Assembly: GCF_003385495.1 (NCBI RefSeq)
Contig: NZ_QNUH01000008.1
Location: forward strand, 62,001-126,000
From: Chryseobacterium elymi
GTDB lineage: Bacteria > Bacteroidota > Bacteroidia > Flavobacteriales > Weeksellaceae
Reading direction: 5' to 3'
DNA length: 64,000 nt
Shown: piece after piece, positions 25,948-34,951 of the stretch
Numbering within the stretch: the first letter of the stretch is position 1
Layout of the letters: each line of letters begins with the position of its first letter
Program-made: the position numbers and the translations under genes
Notes under the pieces: model-generated
Database searches by the model: none
What the model was told of the DNA's origin: nothing
What the model saw: the letters and a program-made list of their open reading frames with translations, nothing else

Positions 25948-26358
25948 TTATCTACCCTCCAAAGGCCAGAGGCCTTCAAACTTAGAATTACCGTAGTCAA
26001 TTGTTTCTGCACTTACAACAAAACTGATCAGCATACTGTTTTCATCTATTGCATCGAACTCTACCTGGTGCTGAATCACATAGCCATTGGTCCAGTTTAA
26101 AGTAATCAGTGTTCCTTCTTCATGAGATTTGTTGAAAGTAACCTCTCCTGTTGTGGGCTTATATTTTCCGTTCAATAAGCTCTCAAGGATGTCAGATTTT
26201 TCAGTAGCTTCTACTGTAATTTTGATTAGGGCATTGGAAGGGTCTGATGCTACACGTCCAGATACGTCTGTTGATCTTGATACGCTGTAGTTAAGCTTTA
26301 ATAGCTTCTGCCCTTCTCCTCCGTTGAATTTTAAGATTCCTCTTGAATTTGCTGCCAT
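25948..26358 (-). CDS. tssD: T6SS tube protein TssD (Hcp-like), copy 2
   Basis: 136 residues. It is identical to copy 1 (19748-20158) over the first 80 residues except V47I, then increasingly different; the C-terminus is YGNSKFEGLWPLEGR against LGNSEYRGMWPSSGH. It forms the secreted tube. It lies directly upstream of the VgrG effector module but behind its own promoter and terminator, so it is probably a separate transcript. Different tails may suit different cargoes or allow mixed tubes; this is speculation. Confidence 0.93.
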   Translation of the reverse strand: MAANSRGILKFNGGEGQKLLKLNYSVSRSTDVSGRVASDPSNALIKITVEATEKSDILESLLNGKYKPTTGEVTFNKSHEEGTLITLNWTNGYVIQHQVEFDAIDENSMLISFVVSAETIDYGNSKFEGLWPLEGR

Positions 26359-26411
26359 GATTGGTAAATTTTAATCGTTAATATTTTGTGATTTGGTGAT
26401 TGATTGTATAA

Positions 26412-26419
26412 CAAATATA
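26412..26419 (-). promoter_or_regulatory. -7 box TATATTTG of tssD copy 2
   Basis: Exact TAnnTTTG on the minus strand, 53 bp before the ATG. No standard -33 TTG is seen. Confidence 0.7.
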
Positions 26420-26468
26420 TAACGTCATATTATGATAAAAAAGCTTTTGAATGTAAATTTGAAATTTT

Positions 26469-26481
26469 GTAGTAATTCTAC
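26469..26481. promoter_or_regulatory. GTAGTAATTCTAC element upstream of tssD copy 2
   Basis: Exact 13-bp match to the elements at tssD copy 1 and at the decayed third copy, again starting 50 bp from the -7 box edge. Confidence 0.7.
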
Positions 26482-26698
26482 TACAATAGATTTAAAATAA
26501 ACTACAATAGATTGATTTTAAATATTTTAGACCTAACCCACAACAGCATCTACAACAGCAATTTCACACTTAAAAGAGAAATATTAAGAATTTTTAAGAA
26601 CAATTAGCCTATCCTTAACAAGGATTATAATATCTATTGACATAAAAAAACCGCCACTAAAAATGTTACGGTTTAAATTATGATATACTGTTCAGGTT

Positions 26699-27571
26699 TT
26701 ACTGCTGTTGTATACGGTTTCCTTCTTTTATAGAACGGGAAAGAATTTTATTTTTCTTCAAAAGAAAATCCGGCATGAGATCGGTAGGAAGATAAAGAGG
26801 GCTCTCTCCTTTTTTCTGTAGTTCCTCGACGATTCCGGGGTTCCAGGCCAGAATTTCATTCATTTCCACATCCAATTCATCAGCAATGACATCGAGATTA
26901 AATCCGGCGTTGATTTCTGTTTCCTGAAGCGGCGCAGCATTATTTTTACCGCTTCCACCTTCTGTAAAGAAAATTTTATTGAGTCTTGAAGAGTTATAGT
27001 TGTTCAGCACACTCTCCAGTTCGCCGGTTGCATAGCAGGCATTCAGGTATTTTTTAACGTGATTGATTGTTTCACCAGGAAGATATTTAGAAAATATATG
27101 ATATTGTGTTGAACCTGCATTCTGCATCGCTTTGCCAATATTTCCTTCACCACAGTTATAAGCTGCGACAACGGTAATCCAATCGCCATACTTTCTGTAG
27201 AGATTCGCCAGGGAAACTACAGCTGTCTTGGTACTTTTATAGACATCCGTGCGGTTTTGTTCTGTAAGCCCGTACTGATTGGCATGGGAGGTCATAAACT
27301 GCCATATTCCTACTGCTCCGGCACCTGAGGTTATATTTCTGTTGAAATGCGACTCAATAAGGGCCAGATTTCTTAAATGTTTTGGCAGCCCCTTTTGTAC
27401 CAATGAATATTCTATAAATTCAACGATTTCCTTATTCGCATTGATAATATTATTGTACTTTTTCACACTGCTTTCCGAAGTATCGGAAGCCGCAAGAAAC
27501 TGTCCGTTCACTGTTACAAAAGTCCCTGCCAGCAACAGTCCTGTAAAAATATTTTTGAATACAGTTTTCAT
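26699..27571 (-). CDS. Periplasmic lytic transglycosylase (SLT/MltD-like) of the T6SS locus
   Basis: 290 residues with signal peptide MKTVFKNIFTGLLLAGTFVT ending near VNGQ. The SLT domain (about 60-190) has catalytic Glu73 in LALIESHFNRN, then SGAGAVGIWQFMTSHANQYG and VVAAYNCGEGNIGKAM. The C-terminal part (about 220-275) reads like a degenerate LysM, DVIADELDVEMNEILAWNPG. It cleaves peptidoglycan glycan strands. It follows clpV on the same strand with a 74-bp gap, so clearing a path through the cell wall for T6SS assembly is the likely role. Confidence 0.88.
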   Translation of the reverse strand: MKTVFKNIFTGLLLAGTFVTVNGQFLAASDTSESSVKKYNNIINANKEIVEFIEYSLVQKGLPKHLRNLALIESHFNRNITSGAGAVGIWQFMTSHANQYGLTEQNRTDVYKSTKTAVVSLANLYRKYGDWITVVAAYNCGEGNIGKAMQNAGSTQYHIFSKYLPGETINHVKKYLNACYATGELESVLNNYNSSRLNKIFFTEGGSGKNNAAPLQETEINAGFNLDVIADELDVEMNEILAWNPGIVEELQKKGESPLYLPTDLMPDFLLKKNKILSRSIKEGNRIQQQ

Positions 27572-27645
27572 TTTAATTTCTTCTGGTTATTGGCAAGAAA
27601 GCTATCATACAAATCTTATCAGAGTACCGCTTTCTTTATATTATT

Positions 27646-30141
27646 TTAATCTACCTTCCAATTTAGTTTTTCTTCTTCATTATTCCAGTCTACATGGATA
27701 GTCTGCCCAGATTTCACTTCTTCCCTTACAATCATTTTAGAAATCGGTCTTGCCAGCTGTGCACGGATTACGCCGGAGATCTGCCTTGCTCCGTATTTGC
27801 TGCTGAATCCTCCCAATGCAAGGTTTTTCACTGCTTCATCACTGATTTTTAAGGTCATTCCCAATCTTGTCAGTGAAGCATGGAGTGATCTCAGCTGGAT
27901 GTTAAAAATTCTTTCCGCAATAGATTCCGTAATCGGTGCAAAAGGAATAATCTCTGTGATCCTCGCTAAAAATTCCGGTCTGAATCTTCCTGAATTAGAC
28001 ATGATTTGCATCAGTGAAGACGATTCCGGAACTTTTCCTTCTTCAAATTGTTTCACGATCTCTTCGCTTCCGATATTTGAAGTAAACAGTATCAGGGCAT
28101 TGCTGAAATCCCCTTCTTTTCCTAATTTGTCATGAACTTTTCCTTCATCCATGATCTGTAAGAATACATCAAAAACGGAATGATGGGCTTTTTCAATTTC
28201 ATCAAATAAAACAACAGTATACGGCTGCTGCCTAATTTTATTAACCAGCATTCCTCCTTCTTCATATCCGACATATCCCGGAGGCGCTCCATACAGTAAC
28301 GCTGCGGAATGTTCTTCTTTAAATTCAGACATATCAAAACGTACCATAGCCTTCTCATCATTGAAAAGAAGTTCTGCCATAGATTTTGCCAGCTCGGTTT
28401 TTCCAGTTCCAGTAGGTCCCAGAAGGAAGAATGATCCTATAGGCTGCCCGGGTTTATTCAGTCCGCTTCGATTTTCAACAATAGCATCTGATAGGATCTT
28501 TAAGGCATGATCCTGTCCTACTACTCTATTCAGTAAAAGGGATTCCATATTCAGAAGCTTTTCTTTTTCCTGAGCCTGGATCTTCCCAATCGGAATATTT
28601 GTTTTTGCCGCCATTACTGCTGCCAGTTCCAGGCGGTCAACTTTTTCTCTTTTTACAGCTGCATGCTCTAAAAGCTCCACGTAGGTATCATCAATGATCT
28701 TGTGGATCTGGTCAACAGGCATGGAATTGTCGATAACAGGCTGTTCGTTTAGTGATCCCCAAAGAATAGGACTTATTTTATCTCTTAGAAGATTATAGTT
28801 CCAGATGAGTTCATTAGCCTGGTCTTTGCTGTCGGTAAATTCTTCTTTTAAAATGGCCTCATAAGTTTCTTTCCAGTCTGCTAATTCTTTTTCTGAAAGC
28901 TCATCCAGCATTTTAATGGCAGCCATAGTTCGATCTAGCAAGTCAATTGCAGCATCAGGCAGTTTTTTGCCTTTTGCATATCTTTTTGCCAGTCTTACAC
29001 ATTCGGGAATGGAGTTTTTTTCTACTTCAATGCCATGGTGTTTTTTGTAGCCGTCAAGAAGCACGTCGATCATTTTCACACAGGTCTGCTCATCCGGCTC
29101 ATTGACTGTCAGAACTTCAAAACGACGGTTGAAAGCCTGTTCAGGTTCAATGATTTTTCTGTATTCTTCCTGTGTTGTAGCTCCTATCACGGTAATTTCG
29201 CCTCTTGCCAGTTCGGGCTTAAGGAGGTTAGCTACATTTCCGATGCTTCCTTTCGGGTCAAGAAGGGTATGAATTTCATCGATGAAAAGAACTGCCTTTT
29301 CGATTTTTTTACATTCTGTAATGACTTTTTTCAGACGGTCTTCAATTTCGCCTTTATAAGAAGTTCCGGCTAATAATGCTCCGGTATCCAATTCGAGAAG
29401 GGTTGCATTTTTCAGCATTTCAGGAACATTTCCTTTGGTGATTTCTATGGCGAAACCTTCTACTAAAGCTGTTTTCCCTACGCCGGGCTCTCCAATGATG
29501 ATAACATTCGGCTTGCTTCTGCGACAAAGAATCTCAACGAGCATTCTTAGTTCTTTATCTCTTCCTATAATGTTTTCAAGGTCGCCTTTTCTGGCCTGTG
29601 CTGTTCTGTCTACACAATAACTTTTTATTGATGGAAATGATGAATCTGTGAAATCCGAACCGTTTGAAAAAAGTGATGAAAAATCACCGTCTTCGGATAC
29701 AGCGAAAGGGGTGTCTTTTCTATATAAATTGAAAATTTCATGTTCTCTCAGAGGAAGCGATTTCAGCTGTTGCAGTGAAAAGATCACCTGAGGTTTTACG
29801 ATAGCTGTGAGGATGCAGATGGGTGTTATCTCATCCAGTCCCAATTTTAAGCGGATGTCGTCTGCTTCTTCTGTAAGGGTGTCTACAGCTTCATCTTGGC
29901 GTACCTCATCCGGAATATGTGCTGTTTTTGGATAGTCTTCAATACGGACGTCTGCCCATTCATAAAAGTAGCCGGGATCTTTATCAATACTTTTCAGGAA
30001 TTCACTGAGGCCAATATCTTTATGCATTAAGGCCTGCAGAATATGCGGACCGCCGTATGTGGCATTATAATTTTCCTTCGCTATTGACTGAGCAATATGA
30101 AATAGCTGTTTTACTGTTTCGTTGGTTACTAGTACTCCCAT
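27646..30141 (-). CDS. tssH: T6SS ATPase ClpV (TssH)
   Basis: 831 residues, ClpB-like. The N-terminal repeat domain covers about 1-150. The first AAA+ module has Walker A GEPGVGKT at 217-224 and Walker B VLFIDEIHTLL. The second module has Walker A GPTGTGKT near residue 575 and VVLFDEIEKAHHSVFD, and is followed by the C-terminal ClpB-D2-small domain. The middle domain is short, unlike the long coiled coil of disaggregase ClpB. ClpV disassembles contracted sheath for recycling; the T6SS surroundings decide ClpV over ClpB. The sheath genes are not in this window. Confidence 0.92.
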   Translation of the reverse strand: MGVLVTNETVKQLFHIAQSIAKENYNATYGGPHILQALMHKDIGLSEFLKSIDKDPGYFYEWADVRIEDYPKTAHIPDEVRQDEAVDTLTEEADDIRLKLGLDEITPICILTAIVKPQVIFSLQQLKSLPLREHEIFNLYRKDTPFAVSEDGDFSSLFSNGSDFTDSSFPSIKSYCVDRTAQARKGDLENIIGRDKELRMLVEILCRRSKPNVIIIGEPGVGKTALVEGFAIEITKGNVPEMLKNATLLELDTGALLAGTSYKGEIEDRLKKVITECKKIEKAVLFIDEIHTLLDPKGSIGNVANLLKPELARGEITVIGATTQEEYRKIIEPEQAFNRRFEVLTVNEPDEQTCVKMIDVLLDGYKKHHGIEVEKNSIPECVRLAKRYAKGKKLPDAAIDLLDRTMAAIKMLDELSEKELADWKETYEAILKEEFTDSKDQANELIWNYNLLRDKISPILWGSLNEQPVIDNSMPVDQIHKIIDDTYVELLEHAAVKREKVDRLELAAVMAAKTNIPIGKIQAQEKEKLLNMESLLLNRVVGQDHALKILSDAIVENRSGLNKPGQPIGSFFLLGPTGTGKTELAKSMAELLFNDEKAMVRFDMSEFKEEHSAALLYGAPPGYVGYEEGGMLVNKIRQQPYTVVLFDEIEKAHHSVFDVFLQIMDEGKVHDKLGKEGDFSNALILFTSNIGSEEIVKQFEEGKVPESSSLMQIMSNSGRFRPEFLARITEIIPFAPITESIAERIFNIQLRSLHASLTRLGMTLKISDEAVKNLALGGFSSKYGARQISGVIRAQLARPISKMIVREEVKSGQTIHVDWNNEEEKLNWKVD

Positions 30142-30442
30142 TATAATTTTCTAATATTAATATGTTTGTGTTTCTTTTAATTTTTCAGATTATTTGGCGC
30201 AATCTGTCAAAGTATACCTTTTACAAATATATATTTTTTATGTAAGATGTATGTTGGATAAAGATAGTTAATTCTTTGATTAGAGAAGTAATAAGTTTTC
30301 TGTGTGAAATTCAAATGTTTCTGAAATTCCGACAACATTTTTGGATGGCTGAATTAAAATTTCCGTGATATTCTGTGTTTTTATTTTTCATATTTCTGTG
30401 TGACTGTTAAGATAAAAAGCATCTATTTTAATATTTAAGCAA

Positions 30443-30469
30443 AAAGACCGTCTTTAGAGGACGATCTTT
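30443..30469. terminator. Terminator-like hairpin downstream of the tssD remnant
   Basis: AAAGACCGTC / GACGATCTTT (one mismatch) with T-runs on both sides. Its position after the remnant gene matches where the two intact tssD genes have their terminators, so it is probably left over from the third copy. Confidence 0.6.
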
Positions 30470-30559
30470 TCTTATGAATGTTGATGTGTAATAGTGCTTC
30501 TTAGTTATATGGCTGCAACCCGGTGATCATCTGTATTCTAACTTGAATAACTCCTGTTA

Positions 30560-30603
30560 TTTCTTGTCATTGAATGTTATGATTCTCTTGAATTCCCTGC
30601 CAT
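30560..30603 (-). pseudogene. Decayed third tssD copy (start region only)
   Basis: From the ATG at 30603 the minus strand reads ATGGCAGGGAATTCAAGAG, matching ATGGCAGCAAATTCAAGAG of both intact tssD genes. One G is lost in the Gly codon (GGAATC to GAATC) and a stop follows after eight codons (M-A-G-N-S-R-E-S). Weak similarity to the next 15-20 bases persists (ACATTCAATGA against AAATTCAACGG), then it is lost. Promoter and upstream element are intact. It looks like a gene dead by frameshift and deletion. Confidence 0.7.
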
Positions 30604-30654
30604 AATCGTAAATTTTATTCACTATTAATATTTTGTGATGTGGTGTTTGTTTAA

Positions 30655-30662
30655 CAAATATA
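30655..30662 (-). promoter_or_regulatory. -7 box TATATTTG of decayed tssD copy
   Basis: Same octamer as tssD copy 2, 51 bp before the remnant ATG. Confidence 0.6.
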
Positions 30663-30711
30663 AAGAGCTTATTTCTATTCTAAAAGTATTTTGATATAAA
30701 TTTCACATTTT

Positions 30712-30724
30712 GTAGTAATTCTAC
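30712..30724. promoter_or_regulatory. GTAGTAATTCTAC element upstream of decayed tssD copy
   Basis: Exact 13-bp match, starting 50 bp from the -7 box edge as in the two intact genes. The intervening bases differ more than the element does. Confidence 0.65.
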
Positions 30725-30960
30725 GACTTTGGATTTAAGAATCCTTGTTAGAAGTCACCAGGACAGGGTTCGTAATTTATTAGAATATATAGAAAAAAGA
30801 GGAATTTTACACTTAAATGAGAAATAGGAAAGTTTTGGAGCGTTATTTTGAACTCCAGAATATGAGTTTTATAAATCTGTTGTTTAAAAAATATAGATTT
30901 AGGCTGAAATCTTGAGACCCCCTCGACTTTAAGTTATTGTTAAAGCCCTTCCGTAAACAA

Positions 30961-30987
30961 AAAAGCAGAAGTTATACTCCTGCTTTT
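30961..30987 (-). terminator. Terminator of T6SS envelope operon (after tssR)
   Basis: AAAAGCAG / CTGCTTTT stem followed by TTGTTT on the minus strand, about 20 bp after the tssR stop. Confidence 0.75.
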
Positions 30988-31007
30988 GTTATAATATCAT
31001 TAATAGA

Positions 31008-33407
31008 TTAATGTTTTGTGTATTCCGGTTCATCAACAGTCTGAGTAGTTGGCATAAAGTATTCATTAAGCCAGTAGAAGGTTTGCCCGTTCTGCTGGAT
31101 CTTCACTGCCGGATTGTTTCTGTGGGAAAGCATATGTTCTGCCAGATTCTTATAGTTCTTGAAATACGCTCTTGCTGTTTCTTTTAAAACAATTTTAGAT
31201 TTTTTCCAACCTTTCAGCTTATATTTCGACATCAGCTCGTCTTCAGAATTATCAAAACCGGTACTTAATCCTACTGCGTAAGCCATTGGTTTTTCATACA
31301 GCTCAGACTTATCCAGGAATTTTAAGGTAGGGTTATATTTTTTCAGAAGCTTGATATACTCTTTAATTGCTCTGGACTGGTTAAAGTCTGCTCTTTCAGG
31401 CTCGGTCTTATGATAAACTTCGGTATAGAAGTTCTTTAAGTTATCATATTCCGTTTCAGAGATAAGGATTCCTTTTTCTATGCCCGGCTTGTAATCTTTC
31501 AGATTTTTCGGGATATATCCTTTTACAAGGAACGGGTTTCCATAGTTGATCAGCTGTGCTGCAATTCCTGCAGAAACCGGATTGGTAAGACCTGGGAAAA
31601 GATATTTATATTTCAGATCTACATCTGTTCTTCCGGCTCCTACCGAGGAATGGAAATACTCATTCAGGGATTTATCAATCGTTTCGTTATCTAAAGTTAC
31701 CTGTGCAATAAGACTGTCTACAGATTTTTTCAGGTATCCAGGAGTTGCAACATCACCTTTTTTAGGGAAGATAACAAATCCCTGGGACATACTCTGCTTC
31801 GGATAATCCAGCGAGAAGAATCCGGCATCGCCTTCAACAAGGTTAAAGTTATTTTTGGTAAGAACATCACTTTGGTTGATAATTTTCTGCTTTTTCAGTT
31901 CGGCAATATTTTTAGCAGTATTGGTCACTACATTTTCAGACATTAATACAAAATCATTGTAGGTATCGGATGATCTTGCACTGGTCTGGAACATAATCAC
32001 TCTGGCCTGTGCCTGTGTAAGAGAGCTGATCACACTGTACATATTTCCGCTCTGATTGGCTGAAGTACCTACAGTTACCACAATATTAGTTTCATCCGGA
32101 ACATTAGAAAGCAGATTTCCCGCAGCAGAAAGCGCTTCGCCAACCGGCTGATATCCGCTATTGCTTGCGCAATTCATTTCATTAGTTTTTTCATCAATGA
32201 ACTTGGTGATCTTACTGTAATCTGTACTTAAATTGGAAGTCATGACGTTTTCTCCACACGGATTGTTCTTATATAAAACAACGCCGTATTTTACGCCATT
32301 AAAATAAGACGGTTTTTCAAATCTAAGCTGCAGGTCCTGAAGAAGAGATTTAACGATCGGGGCATACGGAGCATTTGGAGCACTTACATCCAAAGCAAAA
32401 ACGATGTTGATCTTTTTATCTCTTTCCGTGATTTCCCTGTAGCGGTCAAAATAAATTTCTTCCCCTAAAACATTGAATACATAATTTTTACTGTAATCTA
32501 AGATATTGGTGAAATATTTCGTTTTGGAATCCGGTGTGGGAGCTTCATTTAATGCTAAATTTACCGGATAAATATTCTCAAGAGGTGTTCTCTTATTGGT
32601 ATCCGTAAGAAAAACTGCAGTTCTGCTTTCTGCGTCTGCTGCACCAGGATACCCCTCATGCACCCCTAACGCAGACTCTGTAACGTGTGTATCATTTTTA
32701 AGTTTTACAGCAGAACGCTCACCCCATGCAGAGATTACATTGGCGTTTACCCATCCGTATAAGCTGGTGCTGATACTGTCTATATCAATAGAAGGTTTTT
32801 TACCTACCAGAAAACGTTTATTATTTTCTGCCTGTTTGTAAACATACACCATCTGTCCGTTTGGAATTTTGACATTGGCAGCTTCTATAAGGCTTGGTGA
32901 ATTGAATACCATGATGGAATCATTCTTATAGTATCTTTCTGCGCTTCTGATCACTTCGCTGTGATTCGGAACTACAGCGACTCTTACAGGGAAACCTGTT
33001 TTTTCGCTTTTTAAAGAATTATTCCATAAAAGAAGATCGGATTCCGGAATCCATCCATAGGTTTTAATGGATTTTGATGAAACCTTTTTCATGAGGGCAT
33101 CGGGAACGTATTCCGCTACTTTTACCATTCCATCTCTATGTTTCAGAACCATTAAAGGCTCGAGAAATTTAACTTCTTTGTAAGATTTTTCGTCACTTTT
33201 ATCAAGATAGGCCGTATTCCTGGACCTGTCTGAAATAACGATCCACGGGACCGATTTCTTAGGGTATCCGTTCACTACCGGCGAATTGTCTACTTGTCCG
33301 TATTGAGACGGCTCAGGCGTTCTTTTAGACGGTAGCTTGACCTGACAGCTTGCTAACAATACTGATAATCCTATATAATATGCTGCTAGAGGAAATTTAT
33401 TTTTCAT
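31008..33407 (-). CDS. tssR: T6SS-iii component TssR, outer-membrane lipoprotein
   Basis: 799 residues. Lipoprotein signal ends LLASC with Cys21. The N-terminal part has SH3-like text (VKVAEYVPDALMKKV, YGWIPESDLLLW). The middle holds a von Willebrand A-like domain beginning KINIVFALDVSAPNAPYAPI, with a further VVTVGTSANQSGNMY strand. Size, lipobox and neighbours fit TssR, which with TssN, O, P and Q forms the trans-envelope complex that replaces TssJLM in Bacteroidota. It is the last gene of a four-gene run from 35485. Confidence 0.85.
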   Translation of the reverse strand: MKNKFPLAAYYIGLSVLLASCQVKLPSKRTPEPSQYGQVDNSPVVNGYPKKSVPWIVISDRSRNTAYLDKSDEKSYKEVKFLEPLMVLKHRDGMVKVAEYVPDALMKKVSSKSIKTYGWIPESDLLLWNNSLKSEKTGFPVRVAVVPNHSEVIRSAERYYKNDSIMVFNSPSLIEAANVKIPNGQMVYVYKQAENNKRFLVGKKPSIDIDSISTSLYGWVNANVISAWGERSAVKLKNDTHVTESALGVHEGYPGAADAESRTAVFLTDTNKRTPLENIYPVNLALNEAPTPDSKTKYFTNILDYSKNYVFNVLGEEIYFDRYREITERDKKINIVFALDVSAPNAPYAPIVKSLLQDLQLRFEKPSYFNGVKYGVVLYKNNPCGENVMTSNLSTDYSKITKFIDEKTNEMNCASNSGYQPVGEALSAAGNLLSNVPDETNIVVTVGTSANQSGNMYSVISSLTQAQARVIMFQTSARSSDTYNDFVLMSENVVTNTAKNIAELKKQKIINQSDVLTKNNFNLVEGDAGFFSLDYPKQSMSQGFVIFPKKGDVATPGYLKKSVDSLIAQVTLDNETIDKSLNEYFHSSVGAGRTDVDLKYKYLFPGLTNPVSAGIAAQLINYGNPFLVKGYIPKNLKDYKPGIEKGILISETEYDNLKNFYTEVYHKTEPERADFNQSRAIKEYIKLLKKYNPTLKFLDKSELYEKPMAYAVGLSTGFDNSEDELMSKYKLKGWKKSKIVLKETARAYFKNYKNLAEHMLSHRNNPAVKIQQNGQTFYWLNEYFMPTTQTVDEPEYTKH

Positions 33408-33454
33408 CCTATTTTATTTTTATGATTGGTGGTGTATCCGGGTACCGGATTATA

Positions 33455-34363
33455 TTATTTGCTTTGATTTATATCTACCTTCGTTACACAGTTCTGCTTA
33501 TCATCTAAGTTTACTTTTACACTCTGGATCACAACGTTTTTATCAAATTGAAGTCCTGCACAGTACATATAGAAGTTATTCGCCTTGCTGTCACTTACTT
33601 TTACTACCGTGTTCTCGTTGTTGCACAGATAGGTTCTCAACAGATAGTTATAATGCATATTAAAACTGTTCCCGTTGGCAATCTGCTGCAAATGATATTT
33701 GAAGTCATCATCAACCTTTTTATAGGAATCTTCTACAGGTAGTTCATCTTCCTGCAAAGAGTTGTAAGCCGGAAGGATCTTGATAAGGTGATAAATAGGT
33801 TCCTGACTTTCCTCTGTGAATAATGCCACGCGGTAATCTCCCGGTTTTTTGTAAGAATAAATGGCCATCTTCTCTTTAGCATCTATATTGCCCGTTTCAC
33901 CAAACTTCCATGCAAACTGTGTTGCCTCAGAAACGGCACGGAATTGTACATTTTCATTCTGCATCGCCTGTGTAGGAGCTTCTATAACGGTACTGATCCT
34001 CGCACTGTCTTGTGGCTTCTGATATCTGGCTGAAACCATTACGGGAAAGGTCTTACTGTATTTGTTATCAATAATCAGGCTTACTGAATAATAGCCCGGT
34101 TTATTGTAAAAGTGTATTCCGGTACTTTTGTCTGAAGTTGTTCCGTCCCCAAAATTCCATCTCTTGGTTTTTGCAAACTGGGTCTTGTCTTCAAATAAAA
34201 GAGTATCTCCTACAGATAGTGAGGAAGGATAAACTACTCCTACAATATCATCGGCAGAATGGATTACCTTTTTCTGCAGCCATAACGCAATGAGCGCCGC
34301 AATAAGCAGCGTTGCGATAACACCAATAATAATGTTCTTTTTGTTTTTTTGAAAATAATTCAT
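33455..34363 (-). CDS. T6SS-iii PKD-domain envelope protein (TssP-like)
   Basis: 302 residues. A cytoplasmic tail (1-11) and one transmembrane helix (about 12-29, IIIGVIATLLIAALIALWL) precede two PKD domains, recognised by KRWNFGDGTTSDKSTGIHFY and FAWKFGETGNIDAKEKM. It is therefore an inner-membrane anchored periplasmic protein. Position between a TssO-like gene and tssR fits TssP of the T6SS-iii trans-envelope complex. I am sure of the domain layout, less so of the letter name. Confidence 0.78.
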   Translation of the reverse strand: MNYFQKNKKNIIIGVIATLLIAALIALWLQKKVIHSADDIVGVVYPSSLSVGDTLLFEDKTQFAKTKRWNFGDGTTSDKSTGIHFYNKPGYYSVSLIIDNKYSKTFPVMVSARYQKPQDSARISTVIEAPTQAMQNENVQFRAVSEATQFAWKFGETGNIDAKEKMAIYSYKKPGDYRVALFTEESQEPIYHLIKILPAYNSLQEDELPVEDSYKKVDDDFKYHLQQIANGNSFNMHYNYLLRTYLCNNENTVVKVSDSKANNFYMYCAGLQFDKNVVIQSVKVNLDDKQNCVTKVDINQSK

Positions 34364-34408
34364 AGTTAAGTGATTGTGATGTTTTTATTCCTTCAATATT
34401 TATTTCTT

Positions 34409-34936
34409 TTACTGGGTTCTTGCCCTCAGTGCATTTTGTCTTTCGTAAAGACGGTTTTGCTTATCTTTAAAACCGATTCTGCAGTCTTCCACTTCTTTTT
34501 CGAATCTTTTTACATCTTCTATAGTGGTAGAAATAACTTTTTTGTCTTCAAAATACATTTTGTAGAATTTAGCAATCTGTGGATACGCATCTTTACGGAT
34601 ATCCATGACATTGCTATTGCCTTGAAAATGACTGGCAAGGCCATTAATTCCATTAAAAATATTGTTTTCAGCGAAAGGCTCCGGAGATTTATCTGCAATT
34701 CTGCTGATAAGAACATATGTGCTGTCCATTTCGGGCTGTAAGATCTTTTGCTGGCTTTCGAATGCTGCCTTCTGCTCCAGACTTTGTATTCCTCTTACAT
34801 CTTCTTCGGAAAAGGGAGAATCATAACCTTTTAAAAAGATGATTCCGAAGAATATCATAGCTGCTAAAAGCATCAGTATCAAATAAAAAAACTGATAATG
34901 CCTTTCTTTCTTAGATAGTGTAATAGATCCCTGCAT
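34409..34936 (-). CDS. T6SS-iii TssO-like transmembrane protein A
   Basis: 175 residues. N-terminal transmembrane helix (about 15-35, FFYLILMLLAAMIFFGIIFL), then an all-helical periplasmic region with charged C-terminal coiled-coil text (TTIEDVKRFEKEVEDCRIGF). Small single-pass proteins of this make-up next to a PKD protein and TssR match TssO of Bacteroidota T6SS. It lies 45 bp before the PKD gene and 15 bp after a second gene of the same layout. Confidence 0.72.
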   Translation of the reverse strand: MQGSITLSKKERHYQFFYLILMLLAAMIFFGIIFLKGYDSPFSEEDVRGIQSLEQKAAFESQQKILQPEMDSTYVLISRIADKSPEPFAENNIFNGINGLASHFQGNSNVMDIRKDAYPQIAKFYKMYFEDKKVISTTIEDVKRFEKEVEDCRIGFKDKQNRLYERQNALRARTQ

Positions 34937-34951
34937 ATACTTATTTTTTTA

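Larger units (their letters stand above)
26359..26698. other. Leader and promoter region of tssD copy 2
   Basis: 340 bases with the -7 box, one 13-bp element and degenerate half-site repeats CTACAATAGATT at 26481-26492 and 26502-26513 (21 bp apart). A weak hairpin AACCG/CGGTT near 26647-26674 may end the lytic transglycosylase transcript's downstream side. No gene is seen. Confidence 0.65.
30142..31007. other. 866-bp gap with a decayed tssD and its promoter
   Basis: The gap between tssR and clpV holds the remnant tssD (30560-30603), its conserved -7 box and 13-bp element, a hairpin (30443-30469) and the tssR terminator. The region 30142-30430 is AT-rich without a recognisable gene. Confidence 0.7.

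Noticed and set aside
27646..30141. Disaggregase ClpB instead of ClpV
   Set aside because: The long coiled-coil middle domain of ClpB is not evident and the gene is embedded among T6SS genes.
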